Assembly (NCBI RefSeq): GCF_029714305.1
Contig: NZ_CP121647.1
Location: forward strand, 7,088,501 to 7,152,500
Reading direction: 5' to 3'
Length of the DNA stretch: 64,000 nucleotides
Source of the DNA: Bradyrhizobium sp. CB3481
GTDB lineage: Bacteria; Pseudomonadota; Alphaproteobacteria; Rhizobiales; Xanthobacteraceae
The position numbers and the translations under genes are program-made. Below the pieces are notes generated by a model. The model was given only the letters and a program-made list of their open reading frames with translations. It was not told the origin of the DNA and searched no databases. This document shows positions 54,884-63,939 of the stretch, in pieces (position 1 is the stretch's first letter; each line of letters begins with the position of its first letter).

Positions 54884-56329
54884 TCACGGCAGCCCGGCGA
54901 CGGCACGGGCCGGGCCGGTCAGCTCCAGAATGTGCAGGCCGGTGTTGGCGCGGTCGACGATGTAGACGTAACCGCGCTCGTCGGTCTCGACATTGTTGGT
55001 CTGGATGGCGACCTTGCAGCGGTCCTGCTCGCCGATCTTGACGCAGCGCTTGTCGGTCGCCGCGGTGATCGCGGGAATGAAATAGCCGACTTCCTTGGGA
55101 TGATAGGGATCGCGAATGTCGAGCGCGCGCACGCCGGCATTGAAGAAGGCGATGAACGCCATCTTCTTGTAGAACACCGGCGCCATGCTCTCGTTGGAGG
55201 AATGCGCGCCGAACCGCCCTCCCCGTTCGCAGAACGAGCCGCTCGCCTCCGGCACCGTGTAGCTCGAGATAATCATCGGCGCCTTTTCGACCGTGACGTC
55301 GGCGAACCACACCATCTGCCTGGGCTCGTTGCATTCGTTCAGGATCGCCTCATCGACGATCATGACGATGTCGCGGGTCTTGCCGTCCTTGTCCTTGGCG
55401 AATTCGGCAATCGGCATGCCCTGCATCGGAAACACCGTGTGGGCGCCATTGAAGGCCGACATCGGCAGGCGCGCAATTTCCGGCAGGCGCAGATTGTCCG
55501 GCGTCGGCTCCTTCGGACCACCCAGCAGCTTGTCGCGATCGACGATCTGCAAAATGCCGCCCTTGTTGGTGCCATAGCCGAAATAGACTCTATTACCGGA
55601 AGGCCCGGTCGAGATCGGTCCGTGCAGCTCGGTCGGCACCGCTCCGGTCGAGCCGGGCTCCTGGCCGGGAAGGCCGAAATCCCTGATCTTTTGCGGATGC
55701 GCGGGATCGGAGAGATCGTAGATCTGCGTCATCCGGCGCGTGCGCCAGTCCGGCGCGCCCGACACCAGGAAGGCAATGCCGGTGTCGCACTCCCACCAGT
55801 TCTTGTGCGTGTCTTTCAGGCCCGCGATCCGTGTCACCAGCACGGGATTGGCGGGATCGGCGACGTTCCAGATTTCGTGCGCCGCGCCGCCGAACGTCCT
55901 GAGCATATAGACCGCGTTGCGATCGCCCCTCGGCAACGACTTGCCGTCACAAATCCGCACCATTTGCGCGCCGCCCGACTCATATTTGCCTTCCTGCCCC
56001 GGCAAATGGCGCAAATATTTTGGCTGCGAGGGATCGGTGACATCGACGATCGAGGTGCCGTTCGGTTCGGCCTTGCCGGTCTGCGGATTGACCGGCGCCG
56101 GGATCTCGTCGCTGCCGCCGTGATGGCCGATATAGGCGATCCAGCGGTCGCCCTGATGATGAATGGTCGGCTGATAGCCGCTGCGTGCCTGCAGGTCGCT
56201 GGTTCCAACCAGCTTCATGTTGAGCGCTTCGGGCGGCGCGCCAATCGCTTGCTGCTGTGCAGAAGCAAGACTTGGGCATGCGAGGAAGGAAATCGAGAAC
56301 AATGCTGCGAGTTTGAGGCGACCGCTCAT
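54884..56329 (-). CDS. Exported LVIVD-repeat-like protein
   Basis: A 481-residue exported protein with a signal peptide ending SLASAQQQ. Through the mature chain run repeated strand motifs of the LVIVD/beta-propeller type (TSIVDVTDPSQPKYLRHL, EIWNVADPANPVLVTRI, QIYDLSDPAHPQKIRDF, ALDIRDPYHPKEVGYF). Such repeats build a propeller-like adhesin or carrier in the periplasm or outside the cell. The start at 56329 has GGTGGAAG upstream. It shares a 121-base spacer with the divergent ArsR gene, so their promoters face away from each other. Confidence 0.8.
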   Translation of the reverse strand: MSGRLKLAALFSISFLACPSLASAQQQAIGAPPEALNMKLVGTSDLQARSGYQPTIHHQGDRWIAYIGHHGGSDEIPAPVNPQTGKAEPNGTSIVDVTDPSQPKYLRHLPGQEGKYESGGAQMVRICDGKSLPRGDRNAVYMLRTFGGAAHEIWNVADPANPVLVTRIAGLKDTHKNWWECDTGIAFLVSGAPDWRTRRMTQIYDLSDPAHPQKIRDFGLPGQEPGSTGAVPTELHGPISTGPSGNRVYFGYGTNKGGILQIVDRDKLLGGPKEPTPDNLRLPEIARLPMSAFNGAHTVFPMQGMPIAEFAKDKDGKTRDIVMIVDEAILNECNEPRQMVWFADVTVEKAPMIISSYTVPEASGSFCERGGRFGAHSSNESMAPVFYKKMAFIAFFNAGVRALDIRDPYHPKEVGYFIPAITAATDKRCVKIGEQDRCKVAIQTNNVETDERGYVYIVDRANTGLHILELTGPARAVAGLP

Positions 56330-56413
56330 CTTCCACCCCCGGCTGTTCAAGACCAATCTGCGTTGGCTGGGCACACGATAACACAGGCTGTGCGCTCTGC
56401 CCAACACACGCTC

Positions 56414-56443
56414 TTGACATGCAACCCTTTGGTTGCCTATTAT
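56414..56443 (+). promoter_or_regulatory. Consensus promoter with an embedded ArsR-type operator
   Basis: TTGACA (56414-56419) and TATTAT (56438-56443) are separated by 18 bases. Inside the spacer, GCAACC-CTTT-GGTTGC (56421-56436) is a perfect 6-bp-arm palindrome. Transcription should start near 56450, at or next to the ATG (56451), so the message is probably leaderless. Binding at the palindrome would block polymerase outright. Confidence 0.7.
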
Positions 56444-56450
56444 CCGAGGC

Positions 56451-56765
56451 ATGGATGAAGTCTTCAAAGCGCTTGCCGACGGTTCGCGGCGCGTGCTGCT
56501 GGATCGGCTTCACGCCAGAAACGGACAGACGCTGAACGAACTCTGTGACGGCCTTGCGATGACGCGGCAGGCCGTCACTAAGCACCTTGACATTCTCGAG
56601 GCGGCCAACCTCGTCGGTACGCGCAAGCACGGCCGCGAGAAGCTGCACTACATCAACCCCGTCCCGATCCATCAGATCGGCGAGCGCTGGATCAGGAAAT
56701 TCGAGCGCGGGAAGCTCGCCGCGCTCTCTGAGTTGAAACGGCAGTTGGAGAAGCGTGATGAGTAA
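56451..56765 (+). CDS. ArsR family transcriptional regulator
   Basis: A 104-residue winged-helix repressor beginning MDEVFKALADGSRRVLLDRL. The recognition helix is in LAMTRQAVTKHLDILEAANL, the usual ArsR layout, and the wing follows with GREKLHYIN. No metal-binding Cys pair is present, so it does not sense metals by the classical site. In this branch ArsR proteins are paired with SRPBCC proteins such as the next gene. The start is the ATG at 56451, since the promoter leaves no room upstream. Confidence 0.9.
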   Translation: MDEVFKALADGSRRVLLDRLHARNGQTLNELCDGLAMTRQAVTKHLDILEAANLVGTRKHGREKLHYINPVPIHQIGERWIRKFERGKLAALSELKRQLEKRDE

Positions 56766-57291
56766 GGGTAGCGGAATTGACGTCAAGAAATTCAAGCCGG
56801 CGATCGTCTACACGATCTACATCGCCGCCTCGCCCGAGCAGACGTGGAAGGCGCTGACGACGGCGGAGTTCAGCCGCAACTATTTTTCTGGCTTTGCGAT
56901 CGAGGCCGACCTCAAGGTCGGCGGCGCCTTCATCGCCCGCGCCCCCGACGGTTCCGAGCATATCACCGGCGAGGTGATCGAATGCGATCCGCCGAAAAAG
57001 CTGACGGTCACCTGGAATGTGAACTGGCCGGCGCTGGTGGAAAAGCTCGGTCCGACGCTTGTTACCTATGAAATCGAGCAGGCCGGCGACGTCGTCAAGC
57101 TGACGATGCTGCAATCGCATGACCGCGACATCAGCGACGACATCCTGTCCGGCGGACGCACCGGCTGGCCGGCGATCCTGTCCAGCCTGAAGAGCCTCTT
57201 GGAAACCGGCCATGCGCTGGCGATCAAGATGCAGCCGCCGGAGCGGATGCTAAAGGCGCTGAAGGAAATGGGAGTCGGAACGCCGAAGTAG
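56758..57291 (+). CDS. SRPBCC (AHSA1-like) ligand-binding protein
   Basis: A 177-residue protein of the START/Bet v1-like fold. VYTIYIAASPEQTWKALTTAEF opens the domain, and EIDADLKVGG-type wording (IEADLKVGGAF) and HITGEVIECDPPKKLTVTW complete the usual strands. AHSA1-like bacterial proteins bind a hydrophobic ligand; some in this neighbourhood may pass it to the repressor (inference). The ATG at 56758 overlaps the ArsR stop by 8 bases, so translation is coupled. A GTG at 56755 is also possible. Confidence 0.85.
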   Translation: MSKGSGIDVKKFKPAIVYTIYIAASPEQTWKALTTAEFSRNYFSGFAIEADLKVGGAFIARAPDGSEHITGEVIECDPPKKLTVTWNVNWPALVEKLGPTLVTYEIEQAGDVVKLTMLQSHDRDISDDILSGGRTGWPAILSSLKSLLETGHALAIKMQPPERMLKALKEMGVGTPK

Positions 57292-57340
57292 CGGCGTCTC
57301 GCTCGTCGTCCCTGCGAACGATGTCGCCATTCCCAACACT

Positions 57341-57441
57341 GTCATACCCCGCGAAGGCGGGGTATCCAGTACGCTGCGGCTTCTCGGTTCAATCACTGCT
57401 GTCTCTGGAATACTGGGTCACCCGCCTGCGCGGGTGACGAC
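57341..57441. repeat. Dispersed intergenic repeat, chimeric left and right arms
   Basis: The left arm (GTCATACCCCGCGAAGGCGG) and the right arm (CTGCGCGGGTGACGAC) do not fully match each other but match different family A copies: the left end and middle resemble 31361, the right end 39605. This looks like recombination between repeat copies. Confidence 0.7.
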
Positions 57442-57584
57442 GGCTGAGCGTGCAGGGAAGCCATCGCCCCGAGTGGACTTAGGCCCGCCCAAGGGATATT
57501 CCAGCAGACGTAGATAAGACGGCTGCCCTGGACGTTGCCTTATCGCACCGAGAACCGCTGACCTGAGCGCGGAAACGCACACCG

Positions 57585-59813
57585 ATGAGCCTCCGCACCC
57601 GGCTATTGATCCTGGTTATCGCCGCGATGCTGGTGCCGGCCGTCCTGGTGGGATTGCGCTTCGTCCAGAACCGGACCAACGACATCGATGCCGCGCTGGC
57701 CAGCCTGTCGGCGAGCGCCAACAACATCCTCGCCGATCTCGACGAGAAAATTCAGGGCACCGCCCAGCTCCACTACGGCCTCGCCCGCGCCCGCGATCTC
57801 GATACGCGCGACAAGGCGGCGTGTTCCGCCTTCCTGTCCGCCGTGCGTGAGGAATACACGCGCTTCACCGGCATATTGACCATCAATCCGGACGGCAGCC
57901 TGTTCTGCGACTCGCTGCGAACCAACCGGACGCTGGACTTGCGGGACCGCGAATATTTCAAACAGGCGCTCAAGGCCCACGGCATCGTCACGCTCGAGCC
58001 GGTGTTCGGCCGGTTGACCGGCATCTCCGTGCTGCAGATCGCCTACCCCGTTCGCTCGGAGACGGGCGAATTGAAGTTCATCCTGCTCGCCTCGTTCAAC
58101 CTGCAGAAATTCGCCGGGGACCACGACAGGCGTCTGTCCGATGACAGCGACGTTCTGCTCGTTGACAGGAAGGGCACCGTGCTGGTCGCGCCTGACAGCA
58201 AGGACTGGAGCGAGCCGGCCGGCGCATCGATTGCCAATTCGGAGCTGTTCCGCTTTGCGGCCTCGCCGAACCGCGAGCCGTCCCGGGAATTGACGGGACG
58301 CGACGGCAAGGTGCGTGTCTGGGCTGCCGCGCGCTCGCATTCGCTGCGCGATGCCGGATTTTACATCATGGTCGGGCGGCCCAAGGACAGCCTGGTGGCC
58401 GCGGCCAACCGCCGCCTCTACGAGGACCTCGCGATGCTTGCGGTGGCCTCGCTGCTGCTGCTGGCAGGCGTGTGGATTCTGGCGACCATGAGCATCGGCC
58501 GCCAAGTCGGACGTCTCGCCGCGATGGCGACCAAGCTCGGACTTGGCGACCTCAGCGCGCGGATCGCGCCGCCGCATCCGAGCGGCGAATTGGGCGGGCT
58601 GATGACACTGCTCAATGGCACCGCTGAATCGCTGCAGCGCCAGCGCACAGCCATCGACGAGCTCAATCAGAAGCTCACCCAATCCCAGAAGATGGAGGCG
58701 ATGGGCCAGCTCACCGGCGGCGTGGCCCATGATTTCAACAATCTGCTGACCGTGATCCTCGGCAATGCGGAGCATCTGGCCGAGCGGCTGGCCCCTCACA
58801 AGGAGCTGAGCACCATCGCCGAGAGCATCGCGACCGCGGCCGAACGCGGATCGGATCTCACGCGAAGCCTGCTTGCCTTCGCGCGCAAGCAGCCGTTGAT
58901 GCCGAAGGATATCGACATCGGCCAGAAGATCGCCGGCATGGAGCCATTGCTGCGCCGGACGCTCGGCGAGCATATCGAGTGCGATTTCAAGCTCGACCAG
59001 CCGCTGTGGCAGGCCAGCGTCGACCCGGGCCAACTGGCCTCCGCGCTGCTCAACCTCGTGCTCAATGCGCGCGACGCCATGCCGTCAGGCGGCACGCTGA
59101 CAGTTGAGGTGCAAAATATTTCGCTCGGCGAATCCGACGTCGACGTCAACGGCGAGGCACGCCCCGGCGATTACGTCATGGCCGCCGTATCGGATACCGG
59201 CACCGGCATGACTGCTGAAGTCGCGCACCGCGCCTTCGAGCCTTTCTTCACCACCAAAGAGGTTGGCAAGGGCACCGGCCTCGGGCTCAGCATGGTCTAT
59301 GGATTCGCCCGGCAATCCGGCGGACTGATGCAGATACGGACCGAACCGGGGCACGGCACCGCCGTCAAGCTGTTCTTCCCCCGCGTCGGCATGCCCCGCG
59401 CCGGCGCCGCATCAATCGCCCCGCAGCGGACCACGCCCACCGGCAGCGAGACCATTCTCGTGGTCGAGGACGACGACATGGTGCGCGGCTACGTCGAGGG
59501 CGAGCTGAAGGCGCTCGGCTACCGCGTGATCGTCACGCGCAATGCGCCCGCGGCGCTCGAAATATTGAGAGGGCCCGAGAACATCCATCTTCTGTTCACG
59601 GATGTCGTGATGCCCGGCGGCATGTTCGGCACCGAGCTTGCCAAGGAAGCCGCCCGGCTACGGCCGGCGCTTAAAATTCTCCTGACGTCAGGCCATACCG
59701 AACATCCCGTCGAAGCGGCCGACGGGGACGGCCGCGAGGTGCGGATCCTCAACAAGCCCTACCGGCGGCACGACCTGGCAGCGATGCTGCGTTCGGTTCT
59801 GCAGGCGAACTGA
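57585..59813 (+). CDS. Hybrid histidine kinase with an extracellular Cache-type sensor
   Basis: A 742-residue membrane kinase. Transmembrane helices lie at residues about 7-25 and 283-303, flanking a periplasmic sensor of about 255 residues with the double-Cache layout ([17 protein letters not shown]). A HAMP domain follows. The HisKA/HATPase block has His382 in [12 protein letters not shown]-box [11 protein letters not shown] and G-boxes DTGTGMT and [11 protein letters not shown]. The C-terminal receiver has Asp673 in FTDVVMPGG. It autophosphorylates in response to an extracellular signal and passes phosphate to its own receiver. No partner regulator is adjacent. Confidence 0.93.
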   Translation: MSLRTRLLILVIAAMLVPAVLVGLRFVQNRTNDIDAALASLSASANNILADLDEKIQGTAQLHYGLARARDLDTRDKAACSAFLSAVREEYTRFTGILTINPDGSLFCDSLRTNRTLDLRDREYFKQALKAHGIVTLEPVFGRLTGISVLQIAYPVRSETGELKFILLASFNLQKFAGDHDRRLSDDSDVLLVDRKGTVLVAPDSKDWSEPAGASIANSELFRFAASPNREPSRELTGRDGKVRVWAAARSHSLRDAGFYIMVGRPKDSLVAAANRRLYEDLAMLAVASLLLLAGVWILATMSIGRQVGRLAAMATKLGLGDLSARIAPPHPSGELGGLMTLLNGTAESLQRQRTAIDELNQKLTQSQKMEAMGQLTGGVAHDFNNLLTVILGNAEHLAERLAPHKELSTIAESIATAAERGSDLTRSLLAFARKQPLMPKDIDIGQKIAGMEPLLRRTLGEHIECDFKLDQPLWQASVDPGQLASALLNLVLNARDAMPSGGTLTVEVQNISLGESDVDVNGEARPGDYVMAAVSDTGTGMTAEVAHRAFEPFFTTKEVGKGTGLGLSMVYGFARQSGGLMQIRTEPGHGTAVKLFFPRVGMPRAGAASIAPQRTTPTGSETILVVEDDDMVRGYVEGELKALGYRVIVTRNAPAALEILRGPENIHLLFTDVVMPGGMFGTELAKEAARLRPALKILLTSGHTEHPVEAADGDGREVRILNKPYRRHDLAAMLRSVLQAN

Positions 59814-59821
59814 CGGCCAGC

Positions 59822-60601
59822 CTATTCCTTCACCGGCGCGATGATCCGGCGATAGAGGTGCCAGGTGGTGTGGCCGAGCACCGGCAGCGTGACGACGAGG
59901 CCGAGAAAATACGGCATCGCCGAGACCGCCAGCAGGATCACGATCAGCGCCGCCCACGAGATCATCGGCAGCGGGCTCGTCACCACCGCGCACACGCTGG
60001 TGATCATCGCGGTGACGAAATCGACGTCGCGGTCGAGCAATAGCGGAAACGACACCACCGTGAGCGAGAACAGGATCAGCGACAGCGCGGCGCCGACGGC
60101 GTTGCCGATCGCGAGGAACAGCAGGCCCTCATTGGTCGTGAGCACCACCGTGATGAAATCGTGCAGGCTGGAGAAGGACGCATTGAGGCCGAGCAGCAGC
60201 GCGATCAACAGCCGCACCTGGTACATCCAGACCACGAACACGAACAGCGTCACGAACGCCATCCAGCCGATCTCGCTGCGCGTCCGCACGGTGGACCAGA
60301 TCGCACCGACCGAAATCGGTAGCCCCATTTCGCGCCTGCGGCTGACCTCATAGAGCCCGATCGCAACGAACGGACCGAGCAGCGCAAAGCCGGCGGCGAG
60401 CGGATAGGCGAGATAAACCATGCCGAAGGCGGTCAGGCAGAGCAGGATCGCGATGCCGCCGACAGCATAGAACGCGCCGAAGCCGAGCCCATAGAGCGGC
60501 ACCGCCTGAAAATCCCGCACGCCCTGCCCCAGCGCCTCCGCGACATCCGCCGCCGCAATGCGCCGCACCACCGGATCGGCCTTGCCGGAAACCGATGTCA
60601 T
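59822..60601 (-). CDS. DUF2189 family membrane protein
   Basis: A 259-residue membrane protein with six or seven hydrophobic helices. GLGFGAFYAVGGIAILL and FALLGPFVAIGLYEVSRRREMG, then AVSAMPYFLGLVVTLPVLGHTTWHLYRRI, are the conserved blocks of DUF2189, a family of unknown function. GGAGGGAAC precedes the ATG at 60601. The upstream open frame is the repeat element and is not coding. It converges on the kinase gene. Confidence 0.85.
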   Translation of the reverse strand: MTSVSGKADPVVRRIAAADVAEALGQGVRDFQAVPLYGLGFGAFYAVGGIAILLCLTAFGMVYLAYPLAAGFALLGPFVAIGLYEVSRRREMGLPISVGAIWSTVRTRSEIGWMAFVTLFVFVVWMYQVRLLIALLLGLNASFSSLHDFITVVLTTNEGLLFLAIGNAVGAALSLILFSLTVVSFPLLLDRDVDFVTAMITSVCAVVTSPLPMISWAALIVILLAVSAMPYFLGLVVTLPVLGHTTWHLYRRIIAPVKE

Positions 60602-60694
60602 GGGTTCCCTCCGTGTCGTCGGAGGTATTGAGGCAGGCGGCGCAAAAGGTGTGTTGATCTCGGTCAACATTTTGAGAGGTGACCCGCTCTTGCC

Positions 60695-60818
60695 GTCGTC
60701 CCTGCGAACGCAGGGACCCATACGCCGCGGCCGTCATTGTCGAAAAAAACAGACAACGACCGGCGCGCAAAAACAATTTCCGCCGGTGGTTATGGGTCCG
60801 TGCGTTCGCAGGGACGAC
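60695..60818. repeat. Dispersed intergenic inverted repeat (family A variant)
   Basis: GTCGTCCCTGCGAACGCAGG and CGTTCGCAGGGACGAC, with GGGACCCATA against TATGGGTCC, bracket a middle containing an eight-A run. It is related to the 33627 copy. Confidence 0.85.
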
Positions 60819-60834
60819 GTCGATGTTGTCTACG

Positions 60835-61275
60835 TCACGCCGCCAACATGGTCGCCACGAGGGCATTCGCAACGAACAGCGCCGCATCGATGACAAAGAT
60901 CCTGAGCATCGGGCCCTTCAAGACAGGCCAATAGGCCACCCCGACGCGGCCGCCGCGCAGCAGGATCGGAATGTTGTAGGCGAACTGGCTGAAGTGACAC
61001 GCCGAGAAGAACAGGAACAGCGCAAGCTGCGCGTCATATGCCCCAAAGAACGGCGGGCGGAACAACAGGAGATACACGGACAACAGGCCGATCGGCAGAT
61101 TCATGCCGCCGAGAAACGCCACGCTGGCCGACAAGGTCGGCGCGATCGGATTTCCGCGCTGCTCGCGCGGCACCAGTATCTTCAGCGTGTTGCCCTGGGC
61201 GATGCTGAACTGGATGAAGGCGCCGCCGAACCAGAGCGCATTGAGTAACAGGACGAGATCGGGAAGAAATCGCAT
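60835..61275 (-). CDS. Small membrane protein of unknown function
   Basis: A 146-residue protein with four hydrophobic helices beginning MRFLPDLVLLLNALWFGGAF and a conserved-looking PILLRGGRVGVAYWPVLKGPML loop. No family is assigned. It follows the NTF2-like gene by 18 bases on the same strand and is probably in the same transcript. Confidence 0.7.
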   Translation of the reverse strand: MRFLPDLVLLLNALWFGGAFIQFSIAQGNTLKILVPREQRGNPIAPTLSASVAFLGGMNLPIGLLSVYLLLFRPPFFGAYDAQLALFLFFSACHFSQFAYNIPILLRGGRVGVAYWPVLKGPMLRIFVIDAALFVANALVATMLAA

Positions 61276-61293
61276 GGCTACTTTCCGTAGAGG

Positions 61294-61662
61294 CTATTTT
61301 CCGTAAAACGCTTCGCTGCGCACCACGCGGCCGGCGCTGTCGAAGTCCATGAATTCGCTGGCGCGCGCCTCACCCAATTGCCACCACACGGTCAGGCGCG
61401 AGATCGTCTCGTCCCAGCTCCAGTTCAGGATTTTCAGGTCAGCGCTCGCGATGTGGCCATACGCCTGCCGCCAATAGGTGCGGATGTTCTCGGCGCCCGC
61501 GACCATGGGCGAGCCGGTCAATTTGAGCGCCAGCGGGCTGCGCATTTCGGCGTTCTCGGCAAAATGCGAGACGACCGCGTCGATATCGACCTTGCACCAA
61601 TTGGCGCACCACGTCTCGACAAAGCGCCCCATACTAGCCCGGTCCATTGGCAGTTCGCCCAT
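61294..61662 (-). CDS. NTF2-like (SnoaL-like) protein
   Basis: A 122-residue protein of the NTF2-like fold. The cone-shaped domain reads RFVETWCANWCKVDIDAVVSHFAENAEMRSPLALKL in the first helix and strand, and then YWRQAYGHI and LTVWWQLGEARASEFMDF in the later strands. Members isomerise or hydrolyse small ligands or act as binding subunits; no residue set identifies the activity here. GGAGGAGAG precedes the ATG at 61662. It lies directly below the MarR operator and is probably its main target. Confidence 0.75.
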   Translation of the reverse strand: MGELPMDRASMGRFVETWCANWCKVDIDAVVSHFAENAEMRSPLALKLTGSPMVAGAENIRTYWRQAYGHIASADLKILNWSWDETISRLTVWWQLGEARASEFMDFDSAGRVVRSEAFYGK

Positions 61663-61715
61663 GCTCGCGCTCTCCTCCCTACGCAATAGCCAGGAAGAGA
61701 TGGCACGGGGCAATT

Positions 61716-61740
61716 CTCAAGTCAACTATATTGACTTGAG
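61716..61740. promoter_or_regulatory. Perfect palindrome, probable MarR operator
   Basis: CTCAAGTCAA (61716-61725) and TTGACTTGAG (61731-61740) are perfect 10-bp inverted arms around CTATA. It lies between the stop of the MarR gene and the start of the NTF2-like gene, so it would control the latter and the membrane gene after it. The size is typical of MarR-family sites. Confidence 0.7.
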
Positions 61741-61745
61741 AAGCG

Positions 61746-62216
61746 TCAGTTGTTGTCGGCAATGGCGCCCATGACCGCCATCCAGGCGGCCGCGCCCGCC
61801 GGGCCGACACGATCAAACGCCTCGCGCAGGACCTTGCGCTCGTGGCCCGACGCCCGCTGCTCGACGCGCTGCCCCGCTTCCGTCAGTCGCAACAATTTGG
61901 AGCGATGCTGCTCGGGCGACCGCTTCGAGGTCAGGAGCTTACGCTCCAGCAACTGGCTGAGCGGCCGGTTCACGGCCTGCTTGGAAATGCCGAGCACGTC
62001 GATCAGCGCGCCGATCGAGATATCGGGCTGCCGCGCCACGACATAGAGAATGCGATGGTGCGGGCGCGACAGGCCAAGCGTCGCAAGATACTCGTCGGCC
62101 GTAAGCGTCATGCCGCGCCAGCCGTAATACATCAGCTCTAGCGCAGCATCCAAATCGTCGAGCTTGGTGAGCGAGGCGCGGTGCAGGCCAGCGGCGCGCT
62201 TGGCAGCTTTCTTCAT
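61746..62216 (-). CDS. MarR family transcriptional regulator
   Basis: A 156-residue regulator. The winged helix is at LSRPHHRILYVVARQPDISIGALIDVLGISKQAVNRPLSQLLERKLL, read as helix, turn and recognition helix. SPEQHRSKLLRLTEAG is the wing. The N-terminal helix (about residues 1-30) forms the dimer interface. The ATG overlaps the stop of the acyl-CoA synthetase gene (ATGA), so the two are co-translated. The ligand may be an acyl-CoA or an aromatic acid, as for BadR and related proteins (inference). Confidence 0.9.
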   Translation of the reverse strand: MKKAAKRAAGLHRASLTKLDDLDAALELMYYGWRGMTLTADEYLATLGLSRPHHRILYVVARQPDISIGALIDVLGISKQAVNRPLSQLLERKLLTSKRSPEQHRSKLLRLTEAGQRVEQRASGHERKVLREAFDRVGPAGAAAWMAVMGAIADNN

Positions 62217-63823
62217 CCCAGCGCCCGCAATTCGCGGCGCAGCACCTTGCCCGTCGCCGTCATCGGCAGCGTCTCGGCGAACTGCACGAAGCGCGGATAT
62301 TCGTGGGCGGCAAGCTGCACCTTGACGAATTCCTGGATCTCGCGCGCCAGTTCGTCGCTGGCGGCAAAGCCCGGGCGCAGCACAATCCAGGCCTTGATCG
62401 ATTCGGTGCGGATCGGATCGGGAATGCCGACCACCGCTGACATCGCGACCGCCGGATGCTTCATCAGCGTATGCTCGATCTCGGCGGGGCCGACGCGGTA
62501 GCCGGCGGTGGTGATGACATCATCCTCGCGGCTGACGTACCAGAAATAGCCGTCTTCATCCTGCACGCCGAGATCGCCGGTCAGCAAAAATTCGCCGGCA
62601 TATTTCTTCGCGGTCGCTTCCGGATTCTTCCAGTATTCGAGCATCGTACACGGACAGGGCTGGCGCACGCCGATGATGCCGCGCTCGCCGCGCGGCAGCT
62701 CCTCGCCGCGATCGTTGACGATGCGGACGTCGAAGCCCGGCGTTGCCTTGCCCATCGAGCCCGGGCGGATCGGAAACAGATTCGAATTGCTGCCGATCAC
62801 AAGGTTGCATTCGGTCTGGCCGAACACCTCATGCGCATCGATGCCAAACGTCTCGCGCACCCAGCCATGCAACTCGCCGCCAAGCGATTCGCCGCCGGTG
62901 AAGATGCTCCGCAGCTTCAGACCGGGATTCTTCACGTTCGCCTGCCGCATCAGTTTCAGCGCGGTCGGCGGCAGAAACGTATTGCGGATGCCGAGATCCG
63001 CCATCATTTGCATCGCCGCCTGCGGCTCGAATTTGCGCGCGCGATGGCCGACTAGCGGAATGCCGTGATACCAGAACGCGAGCAGGCCGTTGATCAGCCC
63101 GCCGATCCAGGCCCAGTCGGCCGGCGTCCACATCAGGTCGCCGGGCTTGGGCAGGAAGTTGTGGCACATCTCGACATTCGGCAGATGGCCGAGCACGACG
63201 CGATGGGCGTGCAGCGCGCCTTTCGGATTGCCTGTCGTTCCCGAGGTGTAGATGATCAGCGCAGGATCTTCGGACGAGGTATCGACGGTAGGAAACACCT
63301 CGTCCGCCTCCTCGATCGCCGGCCAGAACGGCTTCGCGCCAGCGTGCGCGATGCTGGTCGTGACATAAATAGCCTGAAGATAGGGCAGCCGGTCGCGGAT
63401 CTTCGAGAGCTTCTCCCACCCGCTTTCGTCGGTAATGATGGCCCGTGCACCGGAATTCGACAATCGGAATTCCAGCGCGTCCTCGCCGAACAGCGCAAAC
63501 AGCGGGATCGAGATCATCCCCGAACGAAACGCCGCCAGATGCGCGATCGGCAATTCGAGCGATTGCGAGAGGAACACGGCGATGCGGTCACCGCGCACAA
63601 GGCCGTCGGCCTTCAACACGTTAGCAAAACGGCGCGAATACTCGGCAACCTCGTCGAAGGATGTGCGCGTGGTGTCGCCACTCTCATCGACATAGACCAG
63701 CGCGAGACGGCCGGAGCCGTCGGCATGGCGGTCGCAGCACGCGGTCGCCATGTTGAACCGCGCGGGAATGTCCCAGCGGAAGTTGCGGTAGAGTTCGTCG
63801 TAGGTTGCGGATTCGGTGAGCAT
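62213..63823 (-). CDS. Acyl-CoA synthetase (AMP-forming), medium-chain type
   Basis: A 536-residue adenylate-forming ligase. The AMP-binding motif is in LIIYTSGTTGNPKGALHAHR, the A5-like GQTECN near residue 330, the A7 TGDLGVQDEDGYFWYVSREDD with the hinge Asp, and the A10 Lys in PMTATGKVLRRELR. It activates a carboxylic acid to its CoA thioester with ATP. The PNVEMCHNF and IGGLINGLLAFWYHG stretches suggest medium-chain or aryl-alkanoate acids, as in acs-like enzymes of this clade. The start at 63823 (MLTESATYDEL) is the first Met after the repeat; the upstream frame is repeat DNA. Confidence 0.9.
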   Translation of the reverse strand: MLTESATYDELYRNFRWDIPARFNMATACCDRHADGSGRLALVYVDESGDTTRTSFDEVAEYSRRFANVLKADGLVRGDRIAVFLSQSLELPIAHLAAFRSGMISIPLFALFGEDALEFRLSNSGARAIITDESGWEKLSKIRDRLPYLQAIYVTTSIAHAGAKPFWPAIEEADEVFPTVDTSSEDPALIIYTSGTTGNPKGALHAHRVVLGHLPNVEMCHNFLPKPGDLMWTPADWAWIGGLINGLLAFWYHGIPLVGHRARKFEPQAAMQMMADLGIRNTFLPPTALKLMRQANVKNPGLKLRSIFTGGESLGGELHGWVRETFGIDAHEVFGQTECNLVIGSNSNLFPIRPGSMGKATPGFDVRIVNDRGEELPRGERGIIGVRQPCPCTMLEYWKNPEATAKKYAGEFLLTGDLGVQDEDGYFWYVSREDDVITTAGYRVGPAEIEHTLMKHPAVAMSAVVGIPDPIRTESIKAWIVLRPGFAASDELAREIQEFVKVQLAAHEYPRFVQFAETLPMTATGKVLRRELRALG

Positions 63824-63846
63824 GGTGGCGGCCTTGGCAACGTTCC

Positions 63847-63939
63847 CGTCATGGCCGGGCTTGTCCCGGCCATCCACGTTCTTGCTTGCTTACGGCGAGT
63901 TTAAAGACGTGGATGCCCGGGACAAGCCCGGGCATGACG
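63847..63939. repeat. Dispersed intergenic inverted repeat (family F)
   Basis: CGTCATGGCCGGGCTTGTCC leads to CGGCCATCCACGT. ACGTGGATGCCCGGG leads to ACAAGCCCGGGCATGACG. The two arms are about 33 bp each. The outer part resembles the 'GTCATGGCCGGGC' elements widespread in Bradyrhizobium. No gene lies between it and the window edge. Confidence 0.85.
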
